DNA of 42,510 nucleotides from Bacteroidales bacterium (GTDB lineage Bacteria; Bacteroidota; Bacteroidia; Bacteroidales; JAADGE01): assembly GCA_021108035.1 (NCBI GenBank), contig JAIORQ010000100.1:84210-126719 (forward strand). Direction: 5' to 3'. Below are positions 22,957-31,179 of the stretch, piece by piece. Numbering within the stretch: position 1 is the stretch's first letter; every line of letters begins with the position of its first letter. Both the position numbers and the translations under genes were made by a program. A model generated the notes under the pieces. The model had not been told where the DNA came from, made no database searches, and saw only the letters and a program-made list of their open reading frames with translations.

Positions 22957-24288
22957 TTGAAACATACTACTTTCATATTGCTGTTATTTCTATTTATAAG
23001 CTCTTATTTAAATGCTCAAGATGATTTTAAAGTTGTAAAAATTGATAATTCAGACTATCCGTATATTGAATTGTATGTCAGGACTAATAAAAGCACAGAC
23101 CCAAAAGATTTTTCTGTTTACGAGAATAATAAAAAAGTTGATTTTATTAGTGATACAATTCTGTTGAAAGATTACAGAAAAGAACGTTCAATATTATTTG
23201 TAACCGAAGAAAATCCCGATGAAGACATAAAAACAGCTCTAATTAAGGCGATAAGAACATTTACGGAAACCGATAAGATGAATTTAGCAGTTATATTAGA
23301 CGAAGATACGAGTAATAATGTTATTCATTATGTCAGCCCGGAATTCACTAATAATCATTCTTTTTTCATTAATGCTTTAGAACAAAAAATCTTGGATGGT
23401 ATATGTTATGATGTGAATCGGAAAAATTTAAAAACAACTGAATCAATTGAGCAAAATATGTTTTCAAAACAAGAAGCATTTTCAAATAAAGGAATAATAT
23501 TTTTAATGAATGATTTAAAATTAAAACCGGAGCCTTGCTCAAACATTTTAAAAGGCCCTACTATTCCTGTATATGTATTATTAACAAAAGATATAAGAGA
23601 ATCTTCGCAGAATGAACTAATTAATATTTGTACTGAAACCGGAGGTATTTTCACTATTTCTAATCAAAATGAGATTGAAAAATATATGAATTTATATTTA
23701 GAAGATATAGCTTTGCAAATAAATGAGACAAAATCAGAATTATACAGTATAATATTTGAAACCGGTCAAACGAGAGACAAGAATTTTTTTAAAATAAGAT
23801 ATAAAGATCAATCAAGGCAATATATTTTTACAAAGCCTCAAAAATATATGCTTAGTTTAAGAGAAAGGATTTTAATTATTTTATCAGCATCATTATTTTT
23901 TATATTGCTTTTAATTGTTTTAAGAAAGAAAAGAAAAAGGAAAAATTATGTATCATCAATCAACGGGATAAAAGAAAAAGTCATTATAACAAAAGAACCT
24001 CCCAAACCAATTGAAATTAACGTGAAGACAAAAGGATTTAATAAGACCTATTTTCTTGAAAAACATATAATAAGAATCGGCAGAAGTTCCGATAATGATA
24101 TTATTATTCCGGACAGAACGGTTTCCGGATCACATGCTGTGATTAATAAAGAAGGGGATGAGTATATGATACAAGATATTGGCAGTACTAACGGAGTATT
24201 ATTGAATCAGAAAAAAATCAAAAAACACAAATTAAGGTCAAAAGATAAGATAAAATTAGGCGGGGCTATTTTGGTTGTCAGGATTTAG
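22957..24288 (+). CDS. Membrane-anchored FHA-domain protein
   Basis: The 443-residue protein starts at a TTG, which is the only start that keeps the signal peptide (KHTTFILLLFLFISSYLNAQ). An extracytoplasmic region of about 280 residues follows; its part around 75-235 may be vWA-like but has no clear metal site. Then come a membrane helix (about 304-322), a basic stop-transfer and a cytoplasmic FHA domain (about 365-443; GRSSDND 375-381, S392-H393, STNGV 410-414). FHA domains bind phosphothreonine, so it is a likely partner or substrate of the kinase at 31180. Its stop is 7 bases from that of the convergent GNAT-like gene. Confidence 0.85.
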   Translation: MKHTTFILLLFLFISSYLNAQDDFKVVKIDNSDYPYIELYVRTNKSTDPKDFSVYENNKKVDFISDTILLKDYRKERSILFVTEENPDEDIKTALIKAIRTFTETDKMNLAVILDEDTSNNVIHYVSPEFTNNHSFFINALEQKILDGICYDVNRKNLKTTESIEQNMFSKQEAFSNKGIIFLMNDLKLKPEPCSNILKGPTIPVYVLLTKDIRESSQNELINICTETGGIFTISNQNEIEKYMNLYLEDIALQINETKSELYSIIFETGQTRDKNFFKIRYKDQSRQYIFTKPQKYMLSLRERILIILSASLFFILLLIVLRKKRKRKNYVSSINGIKEKVIITKEPPKPIEINVKTKGFNKTYFLEKHIIRIGRSSDNDIIIPDRTVSGSHAVINKEGDEYMIQDIGSTNGVLLNQKKIKKHKLRSKDKIKLGGAILVVRI

Positions 24289-24295
24289 TAATGTT

Positions 24296-25219
24296 TTATC
24301 GTTTTAATAATTTAAGAGGAAACCCAAGATTATTTGCATATATATTTGGATAGGTATATTTTGTGCTTCCGAAACCGGCATTAAAATTTGCAATCCCTTT
24401 GATATTTGAACCGGCAAAGTCTAATATCAAATTTGAATCGGACATCTCTTTTATAAAAGTATCTATTAATAAGTAGCCGGCTCTGTTTTTTTTCCCAACA
24501 TCATTTGTTGCTGAATATTTAACGGCTCTGTTATATTTTATTAAGAAAACAGCAGAGGCGCATACATTATTATTTGTGTCATAAGCATTATATACAAAAC
24601 AATAACCTTTGTTTAAGGCATAATTTAAGATATTTGAAAGTCTCAAGAAATGGATGTTTTTAAAATGACTGTTTTTCAGATTCAACATTTGATTTTTTTT
24701 AAGAAGTAATAGTTTAGAGACATCATTTTCTTTTTTTATTGTAACATTTGAATTATATCCTTTAACAATATTTTTTTTATGATTTTTTGAGAATATTTCA
24801 ACAATTTCTTCATAAGATTTGTTCAAATATAATTCATAAGTTGTATTAATTTGAGTCTTGAAATTAGGAACGCTAAAGTTTTGGTACGAGTTTAGTTTTA
24901 TATCAATTAATTTGAATTTTTTTGGAATTGCTCTGAAAAACTTATTAACAAGGTGATTATCAATGGTCTTTTTCGAAAAAATACCCAGTTTAGCTGTAAA
25001 AAAAGGGTTGTAAATATAATTTATAAAATGTTTTTTTCCATGAATTATCGGCATTACAGATTCATAATCTCCTTCGATTAATGCATCCCAATTCGGACTA
25101 ATTCTGTCCAGATACCAAGTGAGTGCATAAACAATTCGATTTTTTGAAATATCAATACATTTGTTCCATTTTTCTTTGTTTATATCCCTATGTTTAATAT
25201 ATCTAATATTCAAAGACAT
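24296..25219 (-). CDS. FemAB/GNAT-like transferase of a glycan cluster
   Basis: The 307-residue protein has the layout of the FemAB-like/GNAT-fold proteins common in Bacteroidota polysaccharide loci: an N-terminal half with ALTWYLDRISPNWDALI and a C-terminal half with CASAVFLIKYNRAVKYSATN and LLIDTFIKEMSDSNLILDFAGS. Such proteins transfer amino-acyl or acyl groups to cell-wall or surface sugars. It is the last gene of the minus-strand cluster, 5 bases after the sulfotransferase gene. The acyl donor and acceptor cannot be read from the sequence. Confidence 0.7.
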   Translation of the reverse strand: MSLNIRYIKHRDINKEKWNKCIDISKNRIVYALTWYLDRISPNWDALIEGDYESVMPIIHGKKHFINYIYNPFFTAKLGIFSKKTIDNHLVNKFFRAIPKKFKLIDIKLNSYQNFSVPNFKTQINTTYELYLNKSYEEIVEIFSKNHKKNIVKGYNSNVTIKKENDVSKLLLLKKNQMLNLKNSHFKNIHFLRLSNILNYALNKGYCFVYNAYDTNNNVCASAVFLIKYNRAVKYSATNDVGKKNRAGYLLIDTFIKEMSDSNLILDFAGSNIKGIANFNAGFGSTKYTYPNIYANNLGFPLKLLKR

Positions 25220-25224
25220 TGTAA

Positions 25225-26097
25225 TTAATTATCAAATTTTTTAATATGATCTTCTTTTCTTTTATCTCCGAAAAGATAAAAATTTTCTGTTTTTTTCCCG
25301 AAAGCAACGATATTCCCTTTTTTTACATTTGAATATACATATTTATTGTTGAATGATGAAAAAAACCAAAAAAAAGGAGCAATAAACATTATCCTTTTTG
25401 ATATAAACCATTTTGCATCATATAAAACAGCAGATTTTTTTAGTTTATCTGTTCTTGCAATGTTACCGCTAATTATATGACTTTTTGTTTTTTTAGAATT
25501 TAGAATTGTTTCCTCAAACGGGAGTTCAATAAAAGCACAAATTTTCTTCAAAATAAGATCAGGATAAAGAGCAAATTCCTCATAGCCAACTTTAAAATAT
25601 TGAATCTTTCTTTTTTTTAATATTTTCAACAATTTAATATTTTCAAACAACCATCTGTAACCCAAATAAAGCATTGGTTTTCCTGTTCTTGAGAATCTGG
25701 AATAAATCCAGCTTCTGTAGTCTCTTGTTAAAAAAATGACTTTTAATTCAAATTTTTCTTTAAGAAAGTTTAAATACGGATAAGTATTTTTAGAAGAATC
25801 TAATAAAATGACATCTTCACCATATTTATCTGTAAAGTATGAAATAAGATCAAGATACTTTTCTTCAGTAGTTTTATTTGTTTCTGTTAGTGCTTTTGCA
25901 TCTCCCCAAAAATCACAATCTATTCCTTTTTTCCCGCACGAACAAGTAGAATTATTAAATAACCGGGTTTTATCGACTTTGGTTAAAACAGGATAAATTT
26001 CACCTAAGCCAACTATTTTAGAATGTGCTCCTAAACACATGTCCAAAATTGTTGATCCGGAATGACCTAAACCGGCGATATATATTATTTTTTTCAT
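25225..26097 (-). CDS. Sulfotransferase
   Basis: The 290-residue protein starts with KKIIYIAGLGHSGSTILDM, where GLGHSGST (9-16) is the 5'-phosphosulfate-binding loop for PAPS. VIFLTRDYRSWIYSRF supplies the Arg/Ser pair of the 3'-phosphate site. A small Cys cluster (TCSCGKKGIDC, about 52-62) may bind a metal or form disulfides. Sulfotransferases like this modify surface glycans; the flippase, acetyltransferase and amidotransferase around it support that. APS kinase (cysC) is encoded about 12 kb away and would provide PAPS. A short decayed copy of its N-terminus lies upstream of the flippase gene. Confidence 0.85.
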   Translation of the reverse strand: MKKIIYIAGLGHSGSTILDMCLGAHSKIVGLGEIYPVLTKVDKTRLFNNSTCSCGKKGIDCDFWGDAKALTETNKTTEEKYLDLISYFTDKYGEDVILLDSSKNTYPYLNFLKEKFELKVIFLTRDYRSWIYSRFSRTGKPMLYLGYRWLFENIKLLKILKKRKIQYFKVGYEEFALYPDLILKKICAFIELPFEETILNSKKTKSHIISGNIARTDKLKKSAVLYDAKWFISKRIMFIAPFFWFFSSFNNKYVYSNVKKGNIVAFGKKTENFYLFGDKRKEDHIKKFDN

Positions 26098-26112
26098 TTG
26101 AATTTAAAGTTT

Positions 26113-26634
26113 TTATTCTTTATAATCATCTGTTTTTTTAATAAGTTTCGCAGGATTACCACCAATTAATTGATTTTTTTCTTTAAACGATTTAGTTACT
26201 ACAGAACCGGCAGCGACAATTGTATGTTCTCCCAATTCAACACCGGCTAAAATTATACAACCGGAGGATAAAAGAGAATTTTTTCTGATTATTATCGGAG
26301 GATTTTCAGAATATTCAGTGTAAAATATTGGAGAATGATTTCTACTGATGATAGAAACATTCGGTCCGATCAAAACGTTTTTTTCTAAGATTATACCGTT
26401 TCTGCCATCTATATAACAACCCAAAGCACTTCCCGGATTTTTTTGGGTGAGTTTTTCAATTTTTTTATAGCCTTTTACTTGTGATGTAAAATGAACAGGC
26501 CAAGGGACCTTACGATTTATTCCTATTATTTTTTGCATAAAAAAGATTAGAGCTAACTTTTTTACAGAATAAAAAGTAGAAATATCCATCTGTTTATAGA
26601 ATATCTTGAAGAATATCAGAGCTAATTTTCTCAT
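26113..26634 (-). CDS. Hexapeptide-repeat acetyltransferase (WcaF/CysE-like fold)
   Basis: The 173-residue protein has a left-handed beta-helix from about 70 to 165 (IDGRNGIILEKNVLIGPNV, IISRNHSPIF with the probable catalytic His, IILAGVELGEHTIVAAGSVVT, GGNPAKLI). GINRKVPWPVHFTSQVKG is a segment shared by serine/sugar O-acetyltransferases of polysaccharide clusters. The N-terminus has two copies of KLALIFF about 20 residues apart, so the true start might be internal, or the segment may have duplicated. A role in O-acetylation of the glycan is likely. Confidence 0.82.
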   Translation of the reverse strand: MRKLALIFFKIFYKQMDISTFYSVKKLALIFFMQKIIGINRKVPWPVHFTSQVKGYKKIEKLTQKNPGSALGCYIDGRNGIILEKNVLIGPNVSIISRNHSPIFYTEYSENPPIIIRKNSLLSSGCIILAGVELGEHTIVAAGSVVTKSFKEKNQLIGGNPAKLIKKTDDYKE

Positions 26635-26709
26635 AACAAAATTGAAAAATTATAAATATACAAACCACTCAAACACTACAACAAAAGTAAACATAAGAAG
26701 TGAAAAAAA

Positions 26710-28308
26710 CTATTTTATCAGACCTTTTAAAAAGTAAAGATACCACTGAAGGATGATGCTGTTATAAGACTTTATATTGGATTGATACGGCAAATTGTTA
26801 TCTTTGAAAGACTTTATCATCAGTTTAGTTAAAAGATCAGAATTCAGCGTGTTTTTTTTCTTTAAAAGTCTTTTTTTGATTAAGTTTGGTAACAAAGGTT
26901 TTATTTTGTTTTTAATTTTTTGAATATATAAATTATACAAAGAAGGCTGTATTTCCTTTTCAAAGTTTAGGTCAAAAGTCATAAAGTAGTGGTTTTTCAA
27001 AATATCATCGTATAAAAGTTTCATTTTTTTATATTTGAAAGGAACATCTTTGAAAAATTTTAAAAGTTCTGTGTCCCAAAAAGGAAGTCTGTGCTCATAA
27101 TCGAAGAAGTTATAAACACTTGAAGAATTAAATATAAATTTTGCAATTTTTTCTTTTATATCATAATCTTCGAAAACAGAATATACAAAACACTGTTTGT
27201 AATCTTTGTTAAAATTATATAAAGATTTGCTTATCCTTTTTTGAGTTTCTTTTTTTTTCGACTTTGTAAGTTTGTATAAAAAAAATTTCTTTTTTAAAAT
27301 TAAAACAGAGATATCTGATATTTGTAAATCTTCATTAACAACTTTTACTAACTGGCTGCCTCCGAGAAGATCGCCCGAATGACCGGGTATAAAAACGGAA
27401 TCCTGCGGGATTAGTTTATTATCTTTTAGAAATTTTACCGCAAAATATTCTTGCAATAGAGGCATTGACGAAGCTTTTCCTACAAAGTGTGCATATTCCT
27501 TAAATATATTTGTATTAGTATAATTATTAAAAAGGTTGCTGTTATATTCTACAAAAACCCATTTATAATTTAATTTTTCGGCAGTTTTGCGGGAATTCTC
27601 AATTTCTGAATTATTTTTACGACCATATGTAAAACATGTTACATTTTCGTAATTATGTTTTTTTAACATTGTTGCAATAAACCGAGAATCATAACCACCA
27701 CTAAGAGGCAATGCTACATGTCTGTTATTCAAAGATTTTATCATTCTGCCAAAAGCATTTTCAAAAATCTCTATTGCTTGTTTTTTTTGTTGAGTGTATG
27801 AATTTTCGTTTACTTTTATTGTTGAATATGAAAAAAAGAAATCTTGTTTTTTAATTTCATCCTTATTGAAAATTATATATTCATTAGACTGGAGTTGAAA
27901 AACATTTTCAAGTAAAGTACTGTTTCCAAGAGTATGTGCAGCAGCTAAAAACTCGTTTGCTGATTGCTTGTTAATTTTTGTAATGTTAAGTTTGTTTTTA
28001 AGAAATATAATATCGTCACTAATTAACAGATCTTTATCTTTAAAAGTATAAAATAACGGAAACATTCGGGTTGTGTCAGATGCAGTAAAAATAGTGTCAG
28101 AATGTTTAATGACCACTGTAAAGACACCGTTTGCTTCTTTAATTTTATTAATAAAATCTTTTTCATTATAAACATCTTCAAAAAATGAAATTAGTTTTGA
28201 TTCACTGTAATAATTATTCTCTGAATCGAAAAAGTATCCTTTTACAGAAACCTTTTCATTGCAAAACCAAGAAAACCCTTTGTTGTTTTTTAAAAAAACA
28301 TTTTTCAT
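26710..28308 (-). CDS. Asparagine-synthase-like amidotransferase without the N-terminal glutaminase cysteine
   Basis: The 532-residue protein resembles AsnB: an N-terminal Ntn-like half (about 1-160) and a C-terminal PP-loop synthetase half with PLSGGYDSR (201-209), TCFTYGRKNNSEI and FIPGHSGDLLGG. The catalytic Cys2 of AsnB is missing because the protein begins MKNVFLKNN, so glutamine hydrolysis by this half is unlikely. Similar proteins in capsule or exopolysaccharide loci are thought to amidate uronic acids, using free ammonia or another partner. The gene lies 75 bases from the acetyltransferase gene. Confidence 0.82.
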   Translation of the reverse strand: MKNVFLKNNKGFSWFCNEKVSVKGYFFDSENNYYSESKLISFFEDVYNEKDFINKIKEANGVFTVVIKHSDTIFTASDTTRMFPLFYTFKDKDLLISDDIIFLKNKLNITKINKQSANEFLAAAHTLGNSTLLENVFQLQSNEYIIFNKDEIKKQDFFFSYSTIKVNENSYTQQKKQAIEIFENAFGRMIKSLNNRHVALPLSGGYDSRFIATMLKKHNYENVTCFTYGRKNNSEIENSRKTAEKLNYKWVFVEYNSNLFNNYTNTNIFKEYAHFVGKASSMPLLQEYFAVKFLKDNKLIPQDSVFIPGHSGDLLGGSQLVKVVNEDLQISDISVLILKKKFFLYKLTKSKKKETQKRISKSLYNFNKDYKQCFVYSVFEDYDIKEKIAKFIFNSSSVYNFFDYEHRLPFWDTELLKFFKDVPFKYKKMKLLYDDILKNHYFMTFDLNFEKEIQPSLYNLYIQKIKNKIKPLLPNLIKKRLLKKKNTLNSDLLTKLMIKSFKDNNLPYQSNIKSYNSIILQWYLYFLKGLIK

Positions 28309-28398
28309 CTGAAATATTTAATTTAAGGTCTTTGACCAAATTAATTTTATTAATGTAAACATCTTATAATCACATATAACAAAAGAATGTTACAATGA

Positions 28399-29700
28399 TT
28401 ATTTATAAACTTTATGTTTTTGATGAACTGATTGTTTTGATATTCTGAAAAAATAAATTAGAATAAGTAAATTAAAGAAAACTCCCACAGCCGAAAAAAA
28501 CATAAGTGAAACTAAAATATCATTATATAAAACATATCCTAAATAAATTGCTGTAAATCGTGAAGCAAGTAAAAGGATATGGTAAATTAAAATAGTTTTC
28601 TGTTTGTTTAGAATTACAATAAGTGATGAAACCGGACCGCTTAAAAATCCACAAAATAACCAAGGTAATAAAACTCTCACATAAGTACCTACATCAATCC
28701 AGTTTTCACCAAAAATATAATCAAGAAAAAAAGAAATTGCAAATAAGGGAATAAATACTACAAACGAAGTAAGAAAGAGGTTTTTATATGTTTTTTTTAT
28801 TAGCTCAAATAAGTCTCCCCCCGCATTATATACTTTACTTGCTTCGTTAAAAAAGACTTGGCTGATTGATTGTCCTATTATTCCCGGAGGTGCTTTTGCC
28901 ACTTTTGCAGCTAAACCGTATATTCCTACAGCATCAAGTCCGAAAAATCTCGTAATAAGTAAAACAGGCAATTCATTCGACAGAGTATTTGTAAAGTTTA
29001 AAATTGTGTTGAATAATGGGATATCTCGATATTTTGATGCAAGATAAAGCATTCTTTTTATTGATACATGTTTAATAGATTTCGTTATTCTGTTCATTGA
29101 CAATTTTATTACAACCAACAGATTAATAAATTGTCCTGCTATCATTCCCGGAACTAAGCCTATTGCTTTAAAATGACTTATACCGATTAATAGTTGCGAC
29201 ACACTCATTGTAGCCGATTTACTTACAAGTCCTATTGAAATGTTTTTAAAAGTATCATTTCTGTTATTCCAATAATTGAAAGCTGTAATATTACCGAGAA
29301 AAAAGACACTCAAAGGTACAAAATAAATAAAGTATGCAATTTTCCGAATTTTAAGTACCGCAACAATGTTATCGTGAAAAAGTATTATTAACAGGAATAA
29401 AAGCAAACTTAAAAGAAATACAATTGCAATATTAAATGCAAATAAATTAATTGCATCTTTATCTCGTTTCGGTAATATTATAGCCAACTCGTAACGAAGA
29501 GTTACAATAATTTTTGACAAAAAAACAGTGGAAGAATACAACATATATATTCCAAATACTTCTTCAGAAAATAAGCGAGTAAGAAAGGGTATAGTCAGAA
29601 ATATTATTACTTGTCCCAGAACTGATCCTGAAAGAAGTGTAAAAAAGTTTTTAACAAACTTATGTTTTAATTTTTTTCTTAAAAGAGGAAATCGGTGCAT
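28399..29700 (-). CDS. Wzx-like oligosaccharide flippase
   Basis: From the ATG at 29700 the protein has 433 residues; a TTG at 29739 would add 13 polar residues and is less likely. It is almost all membrane helices (about 12-14), starting with NFFTLLSGSVLGQVIIFLTIPFLTRLFS. This is the usual start of Wzx/MATE-type polysaccharide flippases that move undecaprenyl-linked repeats across the inner membrane. It is the first gene of the second glycan cluster. Neither a Wzy polymerase nor glycosyltransferases accompany it here, so the cluster is incomplete or works with genes elsewhere. Confidence 0.88.
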   Translation of the reverse strand: MHRFPLLRKKLKHKFVKNFFTLLSGSVLGQVIIFLTIPFLTRLFSEEVFGIYMLYSSTVFLSKIIVTLRYELAIILPKRDKDAINLFAFNIAIVFLLSLLLFLLIILFHDNIVAVLKIRKIAYFIYFVPLSVFFLGNITAFNYWNNRNDTFKNISIGLVSKSATMSVSQLLIGISHFKAIGLVPGMIAGQFINLLVVIKLSMNRITKSIKHVSIKRMLYLASKYRDIPLFNTILNFTNTLSNELPVLLITRFFGLDAVGIYGLAAKVAKAPPGIIGQSISQVFFNEASKVYNAGGDLFELIKKTYKNLFLTSFVVFIPLFAISFFLDYIFGENWIDVGTYVRVLLPWLFCGFLSGPVSSLIVILNKQKTILIYHILLLASRFTAIYLGYVLYNDILVSLMFFSAVGVFFNLLILIYFFRISKQSVHQKHKVYK

Positions 29701-29712
29701 GTTATTTTCTTG

Positions 29713-29728
29713 ACGATTATTTATAATC
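29713..29728. promoter_or_regulatory. Palindrome just upstream of the flippase start
   Basis: CGATTATTTATAATCG has perfect 7-base arms around two central bases and lies 12 bases upstream of the ATG. It could be an operator or a hairpin over the leader. The evidence is only the symmetry. Confidence 0.3.
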
Positions 29729-29754
29729 GAATAAGACAAAAGTAGTTTATTTAT

Positions 29755-29817
29755 TTATAGTTTTAAAATTGCAGATACCAAATGGCCTAAACCTGCAATA
29801 TAAACTGTTTTTTTCAA
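29755..29817 (-). pseudogene. N-terminal relic of a sulfotransferase gene
   Basis: From a TTG at 29817 the minus strand encodes (M)KKTVYIAGLGHLVSAILKL and then a stop. The intact sulfotransferase at 25225-26097 starts MKKIIYIAGLGHSGSTILDM, so the relic is homologous, but the PAPS-loop residues Ser-Gly-Ser-Thr are changed to Leu-Val-Ser-Ala. Only about 20 codons remain. It marks a rearrangement at the upstream edge of the glycan cluster. Confidence 0.7.
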
Positions 29818-29931
29818 AATGTATATCAACAAAATTAAATATTGTTTTACATATATGCTAATCTTATTTAAATACATGAAAGAATTTAACTAATTTTACA
29901 GAGTTTACATCCGGAATTATTATATTCTAAA

Positions 29932-31176
29932 ATGACAAAAACACAAGAATTAAAAAATTTCAGTTATTTCGGCATTTCTCATAAAGGGAATATCAGAGAA
30001 AAGAATGAAGATGAGTATTCTTATTTTGAAACTGTAAACGGAACATTTTTTATTGTTTGTGACGGGATGGGAGGAATTAAAGGAGGTAAAGAGGCAGCAG
30101 AAACAGCTGTAAGAGAGATTGAAAAATTTGCTTCGGAAGAGTGGTTTGAAGACCCTGTAAGCTTAATCACAGAGTCAATAACCAGAGCAAATAATTCTGT
30201 TTTTTATAAATTCCGGGAAAAGCAATTAAAACCGGGAACAACAATTGTTCTGGTTATGATCAGACATAATCAAATTTTTTATGCACATGCGGGAGACAGC
30301 AGATTATATTATTTTACCGGAAAAAAACTTTTTCAATTGACCAAAGACCACTCTTATGTGATGGAATTGGTTGAAAAAAAGATAATTACGGAAGAGGAAG
30401 CAAGAAGTCACAATAGAAGAAATGAAATTACAAAAGCTGTCGGAACTCATAGTTTTATCGATCCGACAATATGTAAAAATCCGATTGTTCTTGCGGATAA
30501 TGATTATATCTTGTTATGTTCCGACGGATTGGTGAATGAGTTATCAAATAAGGAAATTTCGGATATCCTTATCAAAAAAGAAGAAACACAAACCAAATCT
30601 GAAAAATTACTTAACAAAGCTTTGGAAAGCGGAGGGAATGATAATATTACAGTACAATTAATAAAATTTTACAATACCGGCAGAGAAAAGAATATTGACT
30701 TCTTAAAACAGAATATCAATAAACGTAATAATTTTTTTTTACCGGCAGCAATTGTTTTATTGATAATTATAATTGCTTTTTTTGTTTTTATTTTTAAAAA
30801 TGAATTATTTAAAGATAAAGAATATGCAAATGAAGAATCATCAAATAAAACAAATCTGCTGATTAGTATTAATCAAAATAAAGACACATTAGTTCAAGTT
30901 TTATTTAAATCGGGAAGAAATATTAATGAAGAAATTAAAAAATATAATATTTCAGAGATTGAAACAGGACATGCAATAAGTCAAAAGAAAAAAGATGCCT
31001 TTGTTAAGTATTATATTCCGGTTAAAGCAAAATATACTAACAGAGCAGGTAAATTATTATTGACATATCCGGAAATAACAAAAGATAATATAATTGACAT
31101 TATAATAGTTAATAATAAAACAGAAATATTTTTAAAACCGGGAGAAACTTTTTTAATCCCTAAGGAAAAGCAATAA
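29932..31176 (+). CDS. PP2C-type Ser/Thr protein phosphatase with membrane anchor
   Basis: The 414-residue protein has a PP2C domain (about 10-248) with NEDE (25-28), CDGMGG (43-48), AGDSRLYY (120-127), CSDGL (196-200) and GGNDNIT (234-240), which cover the metal-binding aspartates. A membrane helix (268-288) and an outer C-terminal domain of about 120 residues follow; its end, IFLKPGETFLIP, is faintly LysM-like, but I do not claim LysM. It would dephosphorylate targets of the kinase encoded 4 bases downstream. A matching FHA protein lies on the far side of the glycan cluster. Confidence 0.9.
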   Translation: MTKTQELKNFSYFGISHKGNIREKNEDEYSYFETVNGTFFIVCDGMGGIKGGKEAAETAVREIEKFASEEWFEDPVSLITESITRANNSVFYKFREKQLKPGTTIVLVMIRHNQIFYAHAGDSRLYYFTGKKLFQLTKDHSYVMELVEKKIITEEEARSHNRRNEITKAVGTHSFIDPTICKNPIVLADNDYILLCSDGLVNELSNKEISDILIKKEETQTKSEKLLNKALESGGNDNITVQLIKFYNTGREKNIDFLKQNINKRNNFFLPAAIVLLIIIIAFFVFIFKNELFKDKEYANEESSNKTNLLISINQNKDTLVQVLFKSGRNINEEIKKYNISEIETGHAISQKKKDAFVKYYIPVKAKYTNRAGKLLLTYPEITKDNIIDIIIVNNKTEIFLKPGETFLIPKEKQ

Positions 31177-31179
31177 AAA

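Noticed and set aside
29932-31176. LysM domain at the C-terminus of the PP2C protein
   Set aside because: Only the last residues (KPGETFLIP) resemble LysM; the remaining pattern of the domain is absent.
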